Assembly (NCBI RefSeq): GCF_022179405.1
Contig: NZ_BPQT01000008.1
Location: 1 to 64,000 of the forward strand
From: Methylobacterium marchantiae
Lineage (GTDB): Bacteria > Pseudomonadota > Alphaproteobacteria > Rhizobiales > Beijerinckiaceae
Reading direction: 5' to 3'
DNA length: 64,000 nucleotides
The translations under genes and the position numbers were made by a program. Positions 45,540 to 54,668 of this stretch are shown here, piece by piece. A model generated the notes under the pieces. The model had not been told where the DNA came from and did no database searches. It worked only from the letters and a program-made list of their open reading frames with translations. Position 1 is the first letter of the stretch; every line of letters begins with the position of its first letter.

Positions 45540-47873
45540 ATGGCGGCGAACACTTCCACGGCTACGACACAGGACAGTCCCACCGGCAACGGCTTGGGAC
45601 AGGGCTTCCAGGATGCCGACGCGGTGCTGCCGCAATATCATATCGAGGCACAGACCTCTCTGGTCGAGCGCCCCCTGCGCTCGCTGAAATACGGCGAGGC
45701 TTTCGCCGTCCTCGACAGCTACGGCGATATCGGCGTGCTTCCCGGCCCCGAGGGCCTGTACTTCCAGGACACGCGCTACCTCTCCCGCCTCGGCTTCACC
45801 ATCGAGGATCAGCGGCCGCTGCTGCTCTCCTCGGTGATGCAGGACGATAATGGAGCGCTCAGCGTCGACATGACGACGCCGGACATCCGCATCGACGCTC
45901 ATGACGAGACCACGATCCCGCGCGAGCTGATCGCCATCGAGCGCACCAAGTTCCTGTTCAAGGGCGCGTGCTACGATCGGATCGGCCTGCGCAACTACGA
46001 TTCGCGTCATTGGAAGCTCAAGATCGGCGTGACCTTCGACGCCGATTACCGCGACCTGTTCGAAGTACGCGGTATGGACCGGCCGGTCCGCGGCAAGCGC
46101 AGCGTCCAGGTGGCGAGCGAATCGGAAGTCCAGTTCCGCTATGTCGGCCTCGACGAGGTGGTGCGCACCACGAGCCTGCATTTCGGTCCGAAGCCGAAAC
46201 ATATCGAGCCGGGCCGGGCCGAGTTCGAGGTCTCGCTTCCGCCGGGCGGCCGGACCTCGCTGTTCATCCGCGTCGTCTGCGAATCGCACCGTGCCTTCAC
46301 CAGCGCTCCGGCCGCCGAGAAGGTGGGCGAGGATGCCGCCGCCGGCCTGTCGCAGGCGGCCGGCAGCGCTGCGGTCGCGCGCCATCCGAAGGGCCTGGGC
46401 GAAGGCGTGATCTTCGCCCGCGCCTATCGCGATGCGCGACGGGACCTGCGCCAGCTCACCGCCGGCATCACCACGATCATCTCGTCGAACGACCAGTTCA
46501 ACGAGGCGGCCTGCCGCGCCACCGCCGACCTCTACATGCTGGCGAGCCGCACGCCCGAGGGAATCTATCCCTTCGCCGGCATCCCCTGGTACTCGACGGT
46601 GTTCGGGCGCGACGGGATCATCACCGCGATGATGGCGCTCTGGATCGACCCGAACTTCGCCAAGGGCGTCCTGCGCTACCTCGCCTCGACCCAGGCCAAG
46701 GCGGTCGACCCGGCCGCCGATGCGCAGCCGGGCAAGGTGCTGCACGAGACCCGGCGCGGCGAGATGGCGATGCTCGGCGAGGTGCCGTTCCGTCACTATT
46801 ACGGAACGATCGACGGGACGCCGCTCTTCGTGATGCTGGCCTATGAATACTACGCCGTCACCGGCGACATCGAGACGGTCAAGCGGATCTGGCCGGCCCT
46901 CGAACTCGCCGTCGAATGGATGAACAGGTACGGCGACCGCGATGGCGACGGCTTCGTCGAATATGCCCGCGACACCGACAAGGGCCTGGAGAATCAGGGC
47001 TGGAAGGACAGCCACGATTCGATCTTCCACACCGACGGCCATCTCGCCAAGGGTCCGATCGCCCTGTGCGAGGTCCAGGGCTACGTCTATGCCGCCAAGA
47101 ACGGCATGGCCAAGCTCGCCACCCTGCTGGGCCACGACGCGTTCGCCAGTCGGCTCGGCGAGGAGGCGCTGGCGCTTCGCGAAAACTTCGACAAGGCGTT
47201 CTGGTGCGAGGAGATCGGCACCTACGCGCTGGCCCTCGATGGGGCGAAGAAGCAATGTGCCGTGCGCTCGTCCAATGCCGGGCATGCGCTCTTTACGGGC
47301 ATCGCCCTGCCGGAACGCGCCGCCAGCGTCGCGGCCAATCTCCTGTCGAAGGACGGGTTCAACGGCTGGGGCGTGCGGACGATCGCGCGCGGCGAGGCCC
47401 GCTACAACCCGATGTCGTATCATAACGGCTCGATCTGGCCGCACGACAACGCCATGGTCGCGATGGGCCTCGCCCGCTACGACCTCAAGCCGGAAGCGTC
47501 CCGCATCTTCCAGGGCATGTTCGACACCGCGCTCTACCAGGATCAGAAGCGGCTGCCGGAGCTGTTCTGCGGCTTCATGCGCCGCAACCAGCGCGGGCCC
47601 GTCTCCTATCCGGTGGCCTGCTCGCCCCAGGCCTGGGCTGCGGCGGCACCCTTCGCCTTCCTCTCGGCCTGTATCGGCCTCGAGATCCAGCACGATCGCA
47701 ACCGCATCCGCCTGCGCAACCCCACCCTGCCGGACTTCCTCGAAGGCGTCTCGATCTTCAACCTGAAGCTCGGCACGTCGCGGATCGACCTGCGGGTCCA
47801 ACGCTACGGCAGCGACGTCACCGTCAATGTCCTGCGGCGGGTCGGCGACGCTCAGGTCTCGGTGGTCAAGTAG
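45540..47873 (+). CDS. Amylo-alpha-1,6-glucosidase family (glycogen-debranching-type) protein
   Basis: The 777-residue protein has an N-terminal debranching-enzyme domain (SLVERPLRSLKYGEAFAVLDS, DTRYLSRLGFTIEDQ) to about residue 300, then an (alpha/alpha)6 barrel. The barrel shows YPFAGIPWYSTVFGRDGIIT, DGDGFVEYARDTDKGLENQGWKDS, YHNGSIWPHDNAMVA and FCGFMRRNQRGPVSYPVACSPQAWA. These are hallmarks of bacterial proteins annotated as glycogen debranching enzyme or amylo-alpha-1,6-glucosidase. No signal peptide is seen. The precise glucan substrate is unknown. It stands 295 bases after the GT4 gene. Confidence 0.88.
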   Translation: MAANTSTATTQDSPTGNGLGQGFQDADAVLPQYHIEAQTSLVERPLRSLKYGEAFAVLDSYGDIGVLPGPEGLYFQDTRYLSRLGFTIEDQRPLLLSSVMQDDNGALSVDMTTPDIRIDAHDETTIPRELIAIERTKFLFKGACYDRIGLRNYDSRHWKLKIGVTFDADYRDLFEVRGMDRPVRGKRSVQVASESEVQFRYVGLDEVVRTTSLHFGPKPKHIEPGRAEFEVSLPPGGRTSLFIRVVCESHRAFTSAPAAEKVGEDAAAGLSQAAGSAAVARHPKGLGEGVIFARAYRDARRDLRQLTAGITTIISSNDQFNEAACRATADLYMLASRTPEGIYPFAGIPWYSTVFGRDGIITAMMALWIDPNFAKGVLRYLASTQAKAVDPAADAQPGKVLHETRRGEMAMLGEVPFRHYYGTIDGTPLFVMLAYEYYAVTGDIETVKRIWPALELAVEWMNRYGDRDGDGFVEYARDTDKGLENQGWKDSHDSIFHTDGHLAKGPIALCEVQGYVYAAKNGMAKLATLLGHDAFASRLGEEALALRENFDKAFWCEEIGTYALALDGAKKQCAVRSSNAGHALFTGIALPERAASVAANLLSKDGFNGWGVRTIARGEARYNPMSYHNGSIWPHDNAMVAMGLARYDLKPEASRIFQGMFDTALYQDQKRLPELFCGFMRRNQRGPVSYPVACSPQAWAAAAPFAFLSACIGLEIQHDRNRIRLRNPTLPDFLEGVSIFNLKLGTSRIDLRVQRYGSDVTVNVLRRVGDAQVSVVK

Positions 47874-47927
47874 GACGGACGAAAGGCTCAGTTCCAGGGG
47901 CGGTGAACACACCGCCCCTTCCCAAGC

Positions 47928-48280
47928 CGGGTGGAGCGACAGCGGAACCCAGCCGAGAACGTCGGGAAGCACTCGACCATGAGCCGCTGACGCGGCGCAT
48001 CTTCTGCCGGGTCCCGGATCACCCTCCGCTCACGCTCCGGGCGTCCGGGAAAGGGGCCGCGGGCGGACGAGTGCTGGCCTCACCCGAAACGGCGCCGAAG
48101 AAACACCCTCAGTTCAGCTCGCCCCCTTCTCCGGGCGGGTGGAGCGACAGCGGAGTCCGACCCGGAGCCCAGCGCAGAACGTCGCGAAGCGCTCGACCAT
48201 GAGCCGCTGACGCGGTGCATCTTCCGCTGGGTCCCGGATCACCCTCCGCTGACGCTCCGGGCGTCCGGGAAAGGGGTCGC
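47928..48280. repeat. Direct repeat pair in a 485-base gene-free region
   Basis: Two copies of a 130-145-base sequence, both beginning CGGGTGGAGCGACAGCGG and ending GGGCGTCCGGGAAAGGGG plus three or four bases, lie at 47928-48060 and 48136-48280. The second copy has about 12 extra bases near its start. They differ at scattered positions. The ends (CCCGGATCACCCTCCGCT and the GTCCGGGAAAGGGG part) look like a dispersed family. The region is not coding on either strand. Confidence 0.75.
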
Positions 48281-48303
48281 ATCTGGAGGAAGGGACAAGC
48301 CCA

Positions 48304-48337
48304 ACAAAAAACGCCGCCTCCCAGGGGAAGCGGCGCT
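48304..48337 (-). terminator. Rho-independent terminator of infC
   Basis: On the minus strand GCCGCTTCC-type arms (48330-48335 and 48312-48317, GCGGCG and CGCCGC cores) form a GC-rich hairpin followed by a run of Ts (As at 48306-48311 on the plus strand). It lies about 22 bases after the infC stop. Confidence 0.85.
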
Positions 48338-48358
48338 TGAACAGGTCGGCGGCAAGGC

Positions 48359-48901
48359 TCAGCGCGGCGCCAGGATCATGATCATCTGGCGGCCTTCGAG
48401 CATCGGCTCGCTCTCCACCTTGGCGATCTCCTGGGTCTCGTTCTTCACCCGCTCGAGCAGGCGCAGGCCGATATCCTGGTGGGCCATCTCGCGACCGCGG
48501 AAGCGAAGGGTGACCTTCACCTTGTCGCCCTCCTCGAAGAAGCGGACCACGGCCTTCATCTTGGTGTCGTAATCGTGCTTGTCGATGCCGGGGCGGAGCT
48601 TGATCTCCTTGACCTCGACCGTCTTCTGCTTCTTGCGCGCCTCGTTCTGCTTCTTCTGTTCGTTGAAGCGGAAGCGGCCGTAATCGAGAAGCTTACAGAC
48701 GGGAGGAACGGAGTTCGGCGCGATCTCCACGAGATCGAGGCCTGCCTCTTCGGCAAGGGTGAGCGCGTCGAAGAAGGCGACGACACCGCGGTTCTGCCCG
48801 GTATCATCGATGAGCTGCACTTCGCGGACTCCGCGGATGTCCCGGTTGGCGCGCGGCCCGTCCTTCTGCGGGGCCGGCATGGCTCTCATTGGTCTACGAA
48901 T
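48359..48901 (-). CDS. infC: Translation initiation factor IF-3 with AUU start codon
   Basis: The 180-residue IF-3 keeps 30S subunits free and checks start codons. Segments [61 protein letters not shown] and [14 protein letters not shown] are typical. The frame continues upstream of ATG 48889 to ATT 48901 (I-R-R-P-M-R), where AGGAG lies exactly nine bases upstream; no ribosome-binding site precedes the ATG. An AUU start is the known basis of IF-3 autoregulation in other bacteria, so AUU is preferred. The downstream genes rpmI and rplT are not present here; it ends next to a terminator. Confidence 0.93.
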   Translation of the reverse strand: MRRPMRAMPAPQKDGPRANRDIRGVREVQLIDDTGQNRGVVAFFDALTLAEEAGLDLVEIAPNSVPPVCKLLDYGRFRFNEQKKQNEARKKQKTVEVKEIKLRPGIDKHDYDTKMKAVVRFFEEGDKVKVTLRFRGREMAHQDIGLRLLERVKNETQEIAKVESEPMLEGRQMIMILAPR

Positions 48902-49070
48902 GGCTTCAATCTCCTAGTGAAACGACGAAACGGCAGCCTACGGACGTCACCCTGAGGGCTAGACCTGGCCACCAATCGCTCCGGCAATCCGGTTGCGGAC
49001 ACCATGTCCGAACTGCGAGCCGTGTCAACAGCCGCGAGCGGCTTTGGTTGCCGAAGCGGCCTCTCCGACC

Positions 49071-50297
49071 TCAGCGGGTACGGCCGGCGAGGAGGTCGGC
49101 ATAGACGTCCAGGGTGGCGCCCACCATGCCGTCGAGGGAGAAATGCGCCTCCACATGGGCGCGCCCGCGCCGGGTCATGGCATCCCGTGCGCTCGCCCCG
49201 AGGGTGAGGGCTTCGAGGAGGGCATCGGCCAGGGCCGGCCCGTCGCCGGGGGGCACGCGCCAGCCGGTGCGCTGCGCCGCCGACACTTCGGGCGGTGCGA
49301 GCACCGTCTCCGGCACGGCACCGAGATCCGACACCACCACCGGCGTGCCCAGCGCCTGAGCCTCCACCGCCGAGCGCCCGAAAGCCTCGGGCTCGACGGA
49401 AGGGACGGCGACGACGGAGGCCGCGCGGAAGGCGGCGGGCATGTCGGTGCAATGGCCCACCCGCAAAACGACCGCGCGAAGTCCGCGCGCCTCGATCAAC
49501 GCATCGAGTTCGCGCTCATAGGCCGAGCGGCCCTGCGGATCGCCGGCCAGGACGAAGGCGACGTCGGCGACGCCGCGGTCCCGCAGGATGGCGGCGGCCT
49601 CGATCAGCACGCGCTGGCCCTTCCAGGCGGTGAGCCGGGCGGCGAGGAGGACAACACGCTGATGCGGGGCGACTCCCCAGGACCGGCGCAGGGCCTCGAC
49701 CCGGGCCGGCGCCACGGCACCGGGGGAGAACTGAGCGAGGTCGGTGCCGCGATGGACCACCCGCACCCGGTCGCCGGCCTGTTCGGGGTGCAGCATGCGG
49801 ATGAGGTCGGCGGTGTAGTGCGAATTGGCGATGACCACGTCACCGCGTGCCATCACCGAATTGTAGAGCACCTTCACCCCGGTCCGGCCGGAATAGCTGC
49901 CGTGATAGGTCGTGACGAACGGGATCTTCAGCCGGCGCGCAGCACCGAGCGCCACCCAGGCGGGCGCCCGTGAGCGCGCATGGATGATCTGGACCCCTTC
50001 CCGCCGGCACAGACCGGCGAGTCGTCCGATATTCAGCGCCATGGCGAGGGGGTTCTTGGAGGCGGCCGGGAACGGCAGCCAGGTCCCGCCCTTGGCCTGC
50101 ATCTCGCCGACGAGACGCCCCCCCTCCGTCGCCACGAGGGCCCGTGCGCCCACGGAAGCGAGGGCGGCCGCTACGTCCACCGTGGTCCGCTCGGCACCGC
50201 CCGCATCGAGGGCGGGGATGATCTGAAGGATCGTCGCGCCCGCCAGAGGTTGCGTGTCGTTCGGGAAACTGGCGCCGAATCGCTCGCCGCCGCTCAT
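49071..50297 (-). CDS. GT4-family glycosyltransferase
   Basis: The 408-residue GT-B enzyme has IIPALDAGGAERTTVDVAAAL at the start, GVQIIHARSRAPAWVALGAA, a VVHRGTDLAQFSPG motif and the C-terminal VLLAARLTAWKGQRVLIEAA. Its donor site is EAFGRSAVEAQALGTPVVVSDLGAVPETV. It resembles LPS or exopolysaccharide sugar transferases; no partner gene for envelope polysaccharide is adjacent, so the acceptor is unknown. It lies 169 bases upstream of the infC start on the same strand. Confidence 0.88.
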   Translation of the reverse strand: MSGGERFGASFPNDTQPLAGATILQIIPALDAGGAERTTVDVAAALASVGARALVATEGGRLVGEMQAKGGTWLPFPAASKNPLAMALNIGRLAGLCRREGVQIIHARSRAPAWVALGAARRLKIPFVTTYHGSYSGRTGVKVLYNSVMARGDVVIANSHYTADLIRMLHPEQAGDRVRVVHRGTDLAQFSPGAVAPARVEALRRSWGVAPHQRVVLLAARLTAWKGQRVLIEAAAILRDRGVADVAFVLAGDPQGRSAYERELDALIEARGLRAVVLRVGHCTDMPAAFRAASVVAVPSVEPEAFGRSAVEAQALGTPVVVSDLGAVPETVLAPPEVSAAQRTGWRVPPGDGPALADALLEALTLGASARDAMTRRGRAHVEAHFSLDGMVGATLDVYADLLAGRTR

Positions 50298-50474
50298 CTC
50301 GCCGGTCCTCTCCGACAGCGGCGGGTCGAGGGTCCGTGGCGTTCAGGGGGGGGACGGTATCCGTCGCGTGTCTCGTTCATGGTCTCCAGCATCGGCGGCA
50401 CGCTTTACGTCTCGGTAAACGAAATGCGACTGCATCGCATTCAAGTGTCGGTTTCGCCGGATCGAGGATCACGA

Positions 50475-51254
50475 ATGGACTCAGCGATGAACCAAGGCCC
50501 TACCTTCATCACGGTGGGAGAGGGACAATCCGCGCGTCGCATCGCAGTGCGGATTCGCGCCGGACAGGGGCCTTCCCTGGTCTGGCTCGGGGGATTCTGC
50601 TCCGATATGGGCGCCACCAAGGCAATGGCCCTCGATGCCTGGGCGCGGGACCACGGCCGCGCCCTCGTCCGGTTCGATTATACCGGGCACGGCGAATCGG
50701 ACGGCGTGTTCGCCGAGGCCACGATCTCGACCTGGCTGGAAGACGCCATGGCCGTTCTCGACGCGGCGGTGAAGGGCCCGGCGATCCTCATCGGTTCGTC
50801 GATGGGAGGCTGGATCGCCTGCCTCGTCGCCAGGGCACGGGCCGGACGCGGCGATGCTCCGCTCGCCGGAATGGTGCTGATCGCACCCGCCCTCGACTTC
50901 ACGCAGGGCCTGATGTGGGAACGCTTCCCGCCGGAGATCCGCGAGACGCTGGAACGGGACGGCGTGTGGCCGATGCCCGCCGACTACGGACCCGAGCCGG
51001 TCCCCATCACCATGGCGCTGATCGAGGACGGGCGGCGGCATCTTCTCCTCGGCGGCCCGATCAATCCGGGCTGCCCGGTTCACATCCTGCAGGGCATGCA
51101 GGACCCGGATGTGCCCCATGACCATGCCCTCGCGACGGTGGCACGGCTACCGGCCGCCGGCACCGTCCTCACCCTCATCGCCGATGGCGAACACCGGCTG
51201 TCGCGACCGCAGGATCTCGCGCGACTGCTGGCGGCGGTGGCAGAGATCGGCTGA
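50475..51254 (+). CDS. Alpha/beta hydrolase
   Basis: The 259-residue alpha/beta-hydrolase has an oxyanion-site region LVWLGGFCSDM, the nucleophile elbow GSSMGGWIA (Ser near residue 111) and the LIAPALDF and QGMQDPDVPHDHA stretch that provides the Asp. The final His is in DGEHRLSRPQD. It belongs to the serine hydrolase group; the compact form resembles small carboxylesterases or palmitoyl-thioesterase-like proteins. Start ATG 50475 has GAGG at 50464-50467. It is transcribed away from the GT4 gene; no operon partner. Confidence 0.88.
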   Translation: MDSAMNQGPTFITVGEGQSARRIAVRIRAGQGPSLVWLGGFCSDMGATKAMALDAWARDHGRALVRFDYTGHGESDGVFAEATISTWLEDAMAVLDAAVKGPAILIGSSMGGWIACLVARARAGRGDAPLAGMVLIAPALDFTQGLMWERFPPEIRETLERDGVWPMPADYGPEPVPITMALIEDGRRHLLLGGPINPGCPVHILQGMQDPDVPHDHALATVARLPAAGTVLTLIADGEHRLSRPQDLARLLAAVAEIG

Positions 51255-51267
51255 GCGCGGGGTCGCG

Positions 51268-51552
51268 TCAGTGCAGGCTGACGGCGAAAAGGTCGTTGGC
51301 CATCGCATTGGCGACGATCACGTCCCGCGAATCGGCGAGGAGGATCGGGCTGCCACTGGCCGAGAGCAAGGCGAACAGGTCCATGCCGGGAGTCAGGTCC
51401 GGGGCCTGGGGGAACAGTCGCTTGACCTCGTCGGAGCGGATCGGCCGGACATAGGCGATATGGCCTTCGCCCAAAGCCGCGAGATCGGCGGCGTTGAAAT
51501 CGGCGGGGTCGAGGTCGGCCTTGGTGATCGGGTTCGAGTTGAAGTCGGTCAT
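51268..51552 (-). CDS. DUF1150-family protein
   Basis: The 94-residue protein contains the DUF1150 pattern: AADLAALGEGHIAYVRPIRSDEVKRLFP, then LFALLSASGSPILLADSRDVIVANAMANDL. Its gene lies downstream of the hsp20 gene on the same strand (68-base gap), an arrangement common in Hyphomicrobiales, so it is probably cotranscribed and heat-induced. Function unknown; no membrane segments. Confidence 0.88.
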   Translation of the reverse strand: MTDFNSNPITKADLDPADFNAADLAALGEGHIAYVRPIRSDEVKRLFPQAPDLTPGMDLFALLSASGSPILLADSRDVIVANAMANDLFAVSLH

Positions 51553-51620
51553 GATGCCCTCCTTTCGAGGCAGAGCGTGTCGAGACGTGAACGTGATCCG
51601 GCTGACGGCGTCGCGTGTGT

Positions 51621-52058
51621 TCAGACGTCGTCGCGGGAGGCGATGGCGATCTTTCGGACGATCCGTTCCGGCTCCGGCCGGGTCAGATCGATGGAGAGAA
51701 GTCCGTTGGACAGATCCGCCCCCATCACCTCCATGCCGTCGGCGAGGAGGAAGGCGCGCTGGAATTGGCGCGCGGCGATGCCCCGGTGCAGGAACTGGCG
51801 CGCCTTGTCGTCGACCTGCCGCCCCCGCACCACGAGCTGGTTCTCTTCCAGCATCACGTCGAGCTGGTCCCGGGTGAAGCCGGCCACCGCGAGGGTGATC
51901 CGGAGCCGCTCCGGCTCGTCGTCCGAGCGGGCCACGCGCTCGATATTGTAGGGCGGATATCCGTCATTGGCCGCCTTCGACACGCGGTCGAGGGCCTGCT
52001 CGATCTCGTCGAAGCCGAGAAGAAACGGATGTCCGAACGGAGAAGGCCGTGTCGTCAC
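51621..52058 (-). CDS. Small heat-shock protein, Hsp20 family
   Basis: The 145-residue Hsp20 has an alpha-crystallin domain from about residue 37 to 130 (YNIERVARSDDEPERLRITLAVAGF, NQLVVRGRQ, FLHRGIAARQFQRAFLLADGMEV, LSNGLLSIDLTRPEPER). The C-terminal tail is short and lacks a clear I-x-I motif apart from IVRKIAI. It starts with GTG 52058 and an AAGGA site eight to twelve bases upstream. It binds unfolding proteins without ATP. Confidence 0.9.
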   Translation of the reverse strand: MTTRPSPFGHPFLLGFDEIEQALDRVSKAANDGYPPYNIERVARSDDEPERLRITLAVAGFTRDQLDVMLEENQLVVRGRQVDDKARQFLHRGIAARQFQRAFLLADGMEVMGADLSNGLLSIDLTRPEPERIVRKIAIASRDDV

Positions 52059-52685
52059 GTGATTTTGTCCTTAGCGAAGCCCGGGGACGCGTAAGATGAG
52101 GCACTTCGATCTGTCGGAGCCCGCTGAAGCAGCACCCCTCCCGGCGATCGCCTGCCGGTGAATGCGATATGGAGATGTGGAAAAGCGTCATCAAGGGCCC
52201 GGGTCATCCAGAGCCTGTCGGCGGCGCGCCGATCGGCCCGGCCTCATCGCGTCATGGGCCGACGAGCGGGCGGACGCTGTACTCACGCGGCGTGCCCGAT
52301 CGGTTCGGCCGGGTCTCGCGTGAGCCCCGCCAGCGTAGCCGGATGCGGGTTTGGGATCATTCGGCAATGAAAGCCGGGAGCATTAGGAAGCCAGGAAAGC
52401 AGAGCCGAGCGTCGCAGTAACAGTTTGGAACTGCTCTGATTTTCAGCACAAAGCTTGATCTCCAATGGGCAACTCGGATACTCCGCGGCACGTCGAATGA
52501 TGCGGCGGTGCGAGTGCCGTACGTCAGGCGTCAGGCAAAGCGGCACCGAAACGCGAGCGTCGCGATCTAAGCCCGAGGAACCGCTCGAGGACGAGCCCCG
52601 CCAGCGGTCTCGGCGATTCCGGCTTGCGACGGCGTCTCGACGCACGCGACCAGGAACCGCCGTCACCGAGGAGAACCGGACCGTT
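52059..52685. other. Long intergenic region between hsp20 and the exb cluster
   Basis: About 630 bases with no supported protein or RNA gene on either strand. An AT-richer part (52380-52470) stands out within otherwise GC-rich DNA and may carry the promoter of the plus-strand exb cluster. The leader of hsp20 was examined for a heat-sensing hairpin but none was convincing. Confidence 0.5.
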
Positions 52686-53240
52686 ATGAACGAGGCGCAC
52701 CGCGTGATCGACTTCCCATTCTCCAAGACCGTTGGCCCCAGGACCGCTGGCCCCAAGACCGCTGGCCCCAAGACTGCTGGCGCCAAGACTGCTCGCTTCA
52801 CGGCCGCTCGGGCCGTCCGTGCCGCGCTGTTCGCCGCCGCTTCCCTCGCCGCGGGATCGACCGGTTCCGCCCTCGCGCAGGATGCCAAACCGCCCATCCT
52901 CAAGCTCGAACTCAACCGCCTCGAGCCGGCCGGCGAATCCTGCCGCACCTATCTTCTCGTGGACAACAGCCGCGGCCCCGCGCTGAAATCCCTCAAGGTC
53001 GACCTCTTCGCCTTCGACACGGAGGGCGTCGCGCAGAAGCGCCTCGCCGTCGAACTCGGCCCCGTCCAGGACCGCAAGACGATGGTGCGGCTGTTCGATT
53101 TCCCCGCCCTCGCCTGCCCGAAGATCGGCCGCGTGCTCCTCAACGACGTCCTCGCCTGCGAAGGCGGGGAAGCCAGCCGCGAGAGCTGCCTCGACCGGAT
53201 CGAGACCGAGAGCAAGACGAGCGCGACCTTCACGCGCTGA
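52686..53240 (+). CDS. Exported protein of unknown function upstream of exbB
   Basis: The 184-residue product has a roughly 60-residue N-terminus ahead of the mature domain. It includes four 15-base tandem repeats coding AGPKT-like units (about residues 15-35). A basic plus hydrophobic segment (RAVRAALFAAASLAAGSTGSALAQ) ends in a signal-peptidase-like site. The mature part starts DAKPPILKLELNRLEPAGESC and holds four cysteines (in GESCRTY, ALACPKIG, VLACEGG, ESCLDRI), suggesting two disulfides. This pattern matches conserved exported proteins next to exbB in this order, but the function is unknown. It is on the same strand as exbBD-tonB with a 126-base gap. Confidence 0.7.
   Translation: MNEAHRVIDFPFSKTVGPRTAGPKTAGPKTAGAKTARFTAARAVRAALFAAASLAAGSTGSALAQDAKPPILKLELNRLEPAGESCRTYLLVDNSRGPALKSLKVDLFAFDTEGVAQKRLAVELGPVQDRKTMVRLFDFPALACPKIGRVLLNDVLACEGGEASRESCLDRIETESKTSATFTR
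52728..52787. repeat. 15-bp tandem repeat inside the exported-protein gene
   Basis: Four consecutive 15-base units (52728-52742, 52743-52757, 52758-52772, 52773-52787) of consensus ACCGCTGGCCCCAAG, plus a partial fifth, encode repeated T-A-G-P-K. Units two and three are identical. The number of units is divisible by three bases, so length changes stay in frame. Confidence 0.9.
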
Positions 53241-53277
53241 TCCGTGCACGCGCTGATCCGTGCACGCGCTGATCCGA
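53232..53277. repeat. 16-bp tandem repeat spanning a stop codon
   Basis: ACGCGCTGATCCGTGC occurs at 53232-53247 and 53248-53263 and again, incomplete, at 53264-53277. The TGA of the first unit is the stop codon of the exported protein. The repeats continue into the untranslated spacer before exbB. Confidence 0.88.
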
Positions 53278-53366
53278 GACGGTACAGCCCGTCTCTTCGA
53301 TAGACGCCGATCCGGTCGCCTCCTTGGGCGGCCGCCACCGCCCGAAGAACTCCCGAGGAGCCCGCC

Positions 53367-54065
<699 letters not shown>

Positions 54066-54177
54066 CGCGACCCGTCCAACTCCACGAAACATCCGATGGC
54101 CGGCGCGGCGCGCGACGGCACCATGACGACACGCGGTCTGCCGCCGAGCAGGCCGCCGAAGCCCCGGAGGGCGAGCG

Positions 54178-54663
54178 ATGGCAATGGGTTCGATCCGCGC
54201 CAGCGGTGGCGACGACGAGGACGACCTCGATTCCGCACCGATGTCCGAGATCAACGTCACCCCGATGGTGGACGTGATGCTGGTGCTGCTGATCATCTTC
54301 ATGGTCGCTGCGCCGCTGATGACGACCGGCGTTCCGGTGCAATTGCCCAAGACCACCGCCGCCAAGGTCGCGCAGGCGAAGAAGCCCCTCGAGATCTCCA
54401 TCGACAAGGAAGGCAAGCCATTTCTCGCGAAGGACGAACTCACGCCCGAGACGATCATGCCGCGCCTGAAGGCGCTGGCGGCCGAGGACCCGACCCAGGT
54501 GATGCTGGTGCGTGGCGACAAGGACGTCCCCTACGGCAAGATCATGGAGGTGATGGGTCTCGTCGGACAGGCCGGGTTCACCAAGGTGTCCCTCATCGCG
54601 CAATCCCCGGGGGGAGCGCTTCCGGCGGCTCCCGCGCCGGCAGCGGGCGGAGCGGCGCGGTAG
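54178..54663 (+). CDS. exbD: Biopolymer transport protein ExbD
   Basis: The 161-residue protein has a short cytoplasmic N-terminus and one helix with the essential Asp (SEINVTPMVDVMLVLLIIFM, Asp near residue 31). A periplasmic domain (residues about 50-140) follows, with VMLVRGDKDVPYGKIMEVM. This is the standard ExbD layout. It lies 112 bases after exbB and five bases before tonB. Confidence 0.93.
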   Translation: MAMGSIRASGGDDEDDLDSAPMSEINVTPMVDVMLVLLIIFMVAAPLMTTGVPVQLPKTTAAKVAQAKKPLEISIDKEGKPFLAKDELTPETIMPRLKALAAEDPTQVMLVRGDKDVPYGKIMEVMGLVGQAGFTKVSLIAQSPGGALPAAPAPAAGGAAR

Positions 54664-54668
54664 ACCCG

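Noticed and set aside
45534-47972. Minus-strand 812-codon frame opposite the debranching-type gene
   Set aside because: The complementary plus-strand protein has clear family motifs, and the minus frame is only kept open by high GC at third positions.
52059-52140. ROSE-type RNA thermometer before hsp20
   Set aside because: A TCGCT motif lies directly against the AAGGA ribosome-binding site on the minus strand, leaving no loop. Only a weak GTCC/GGAC stem is possible.
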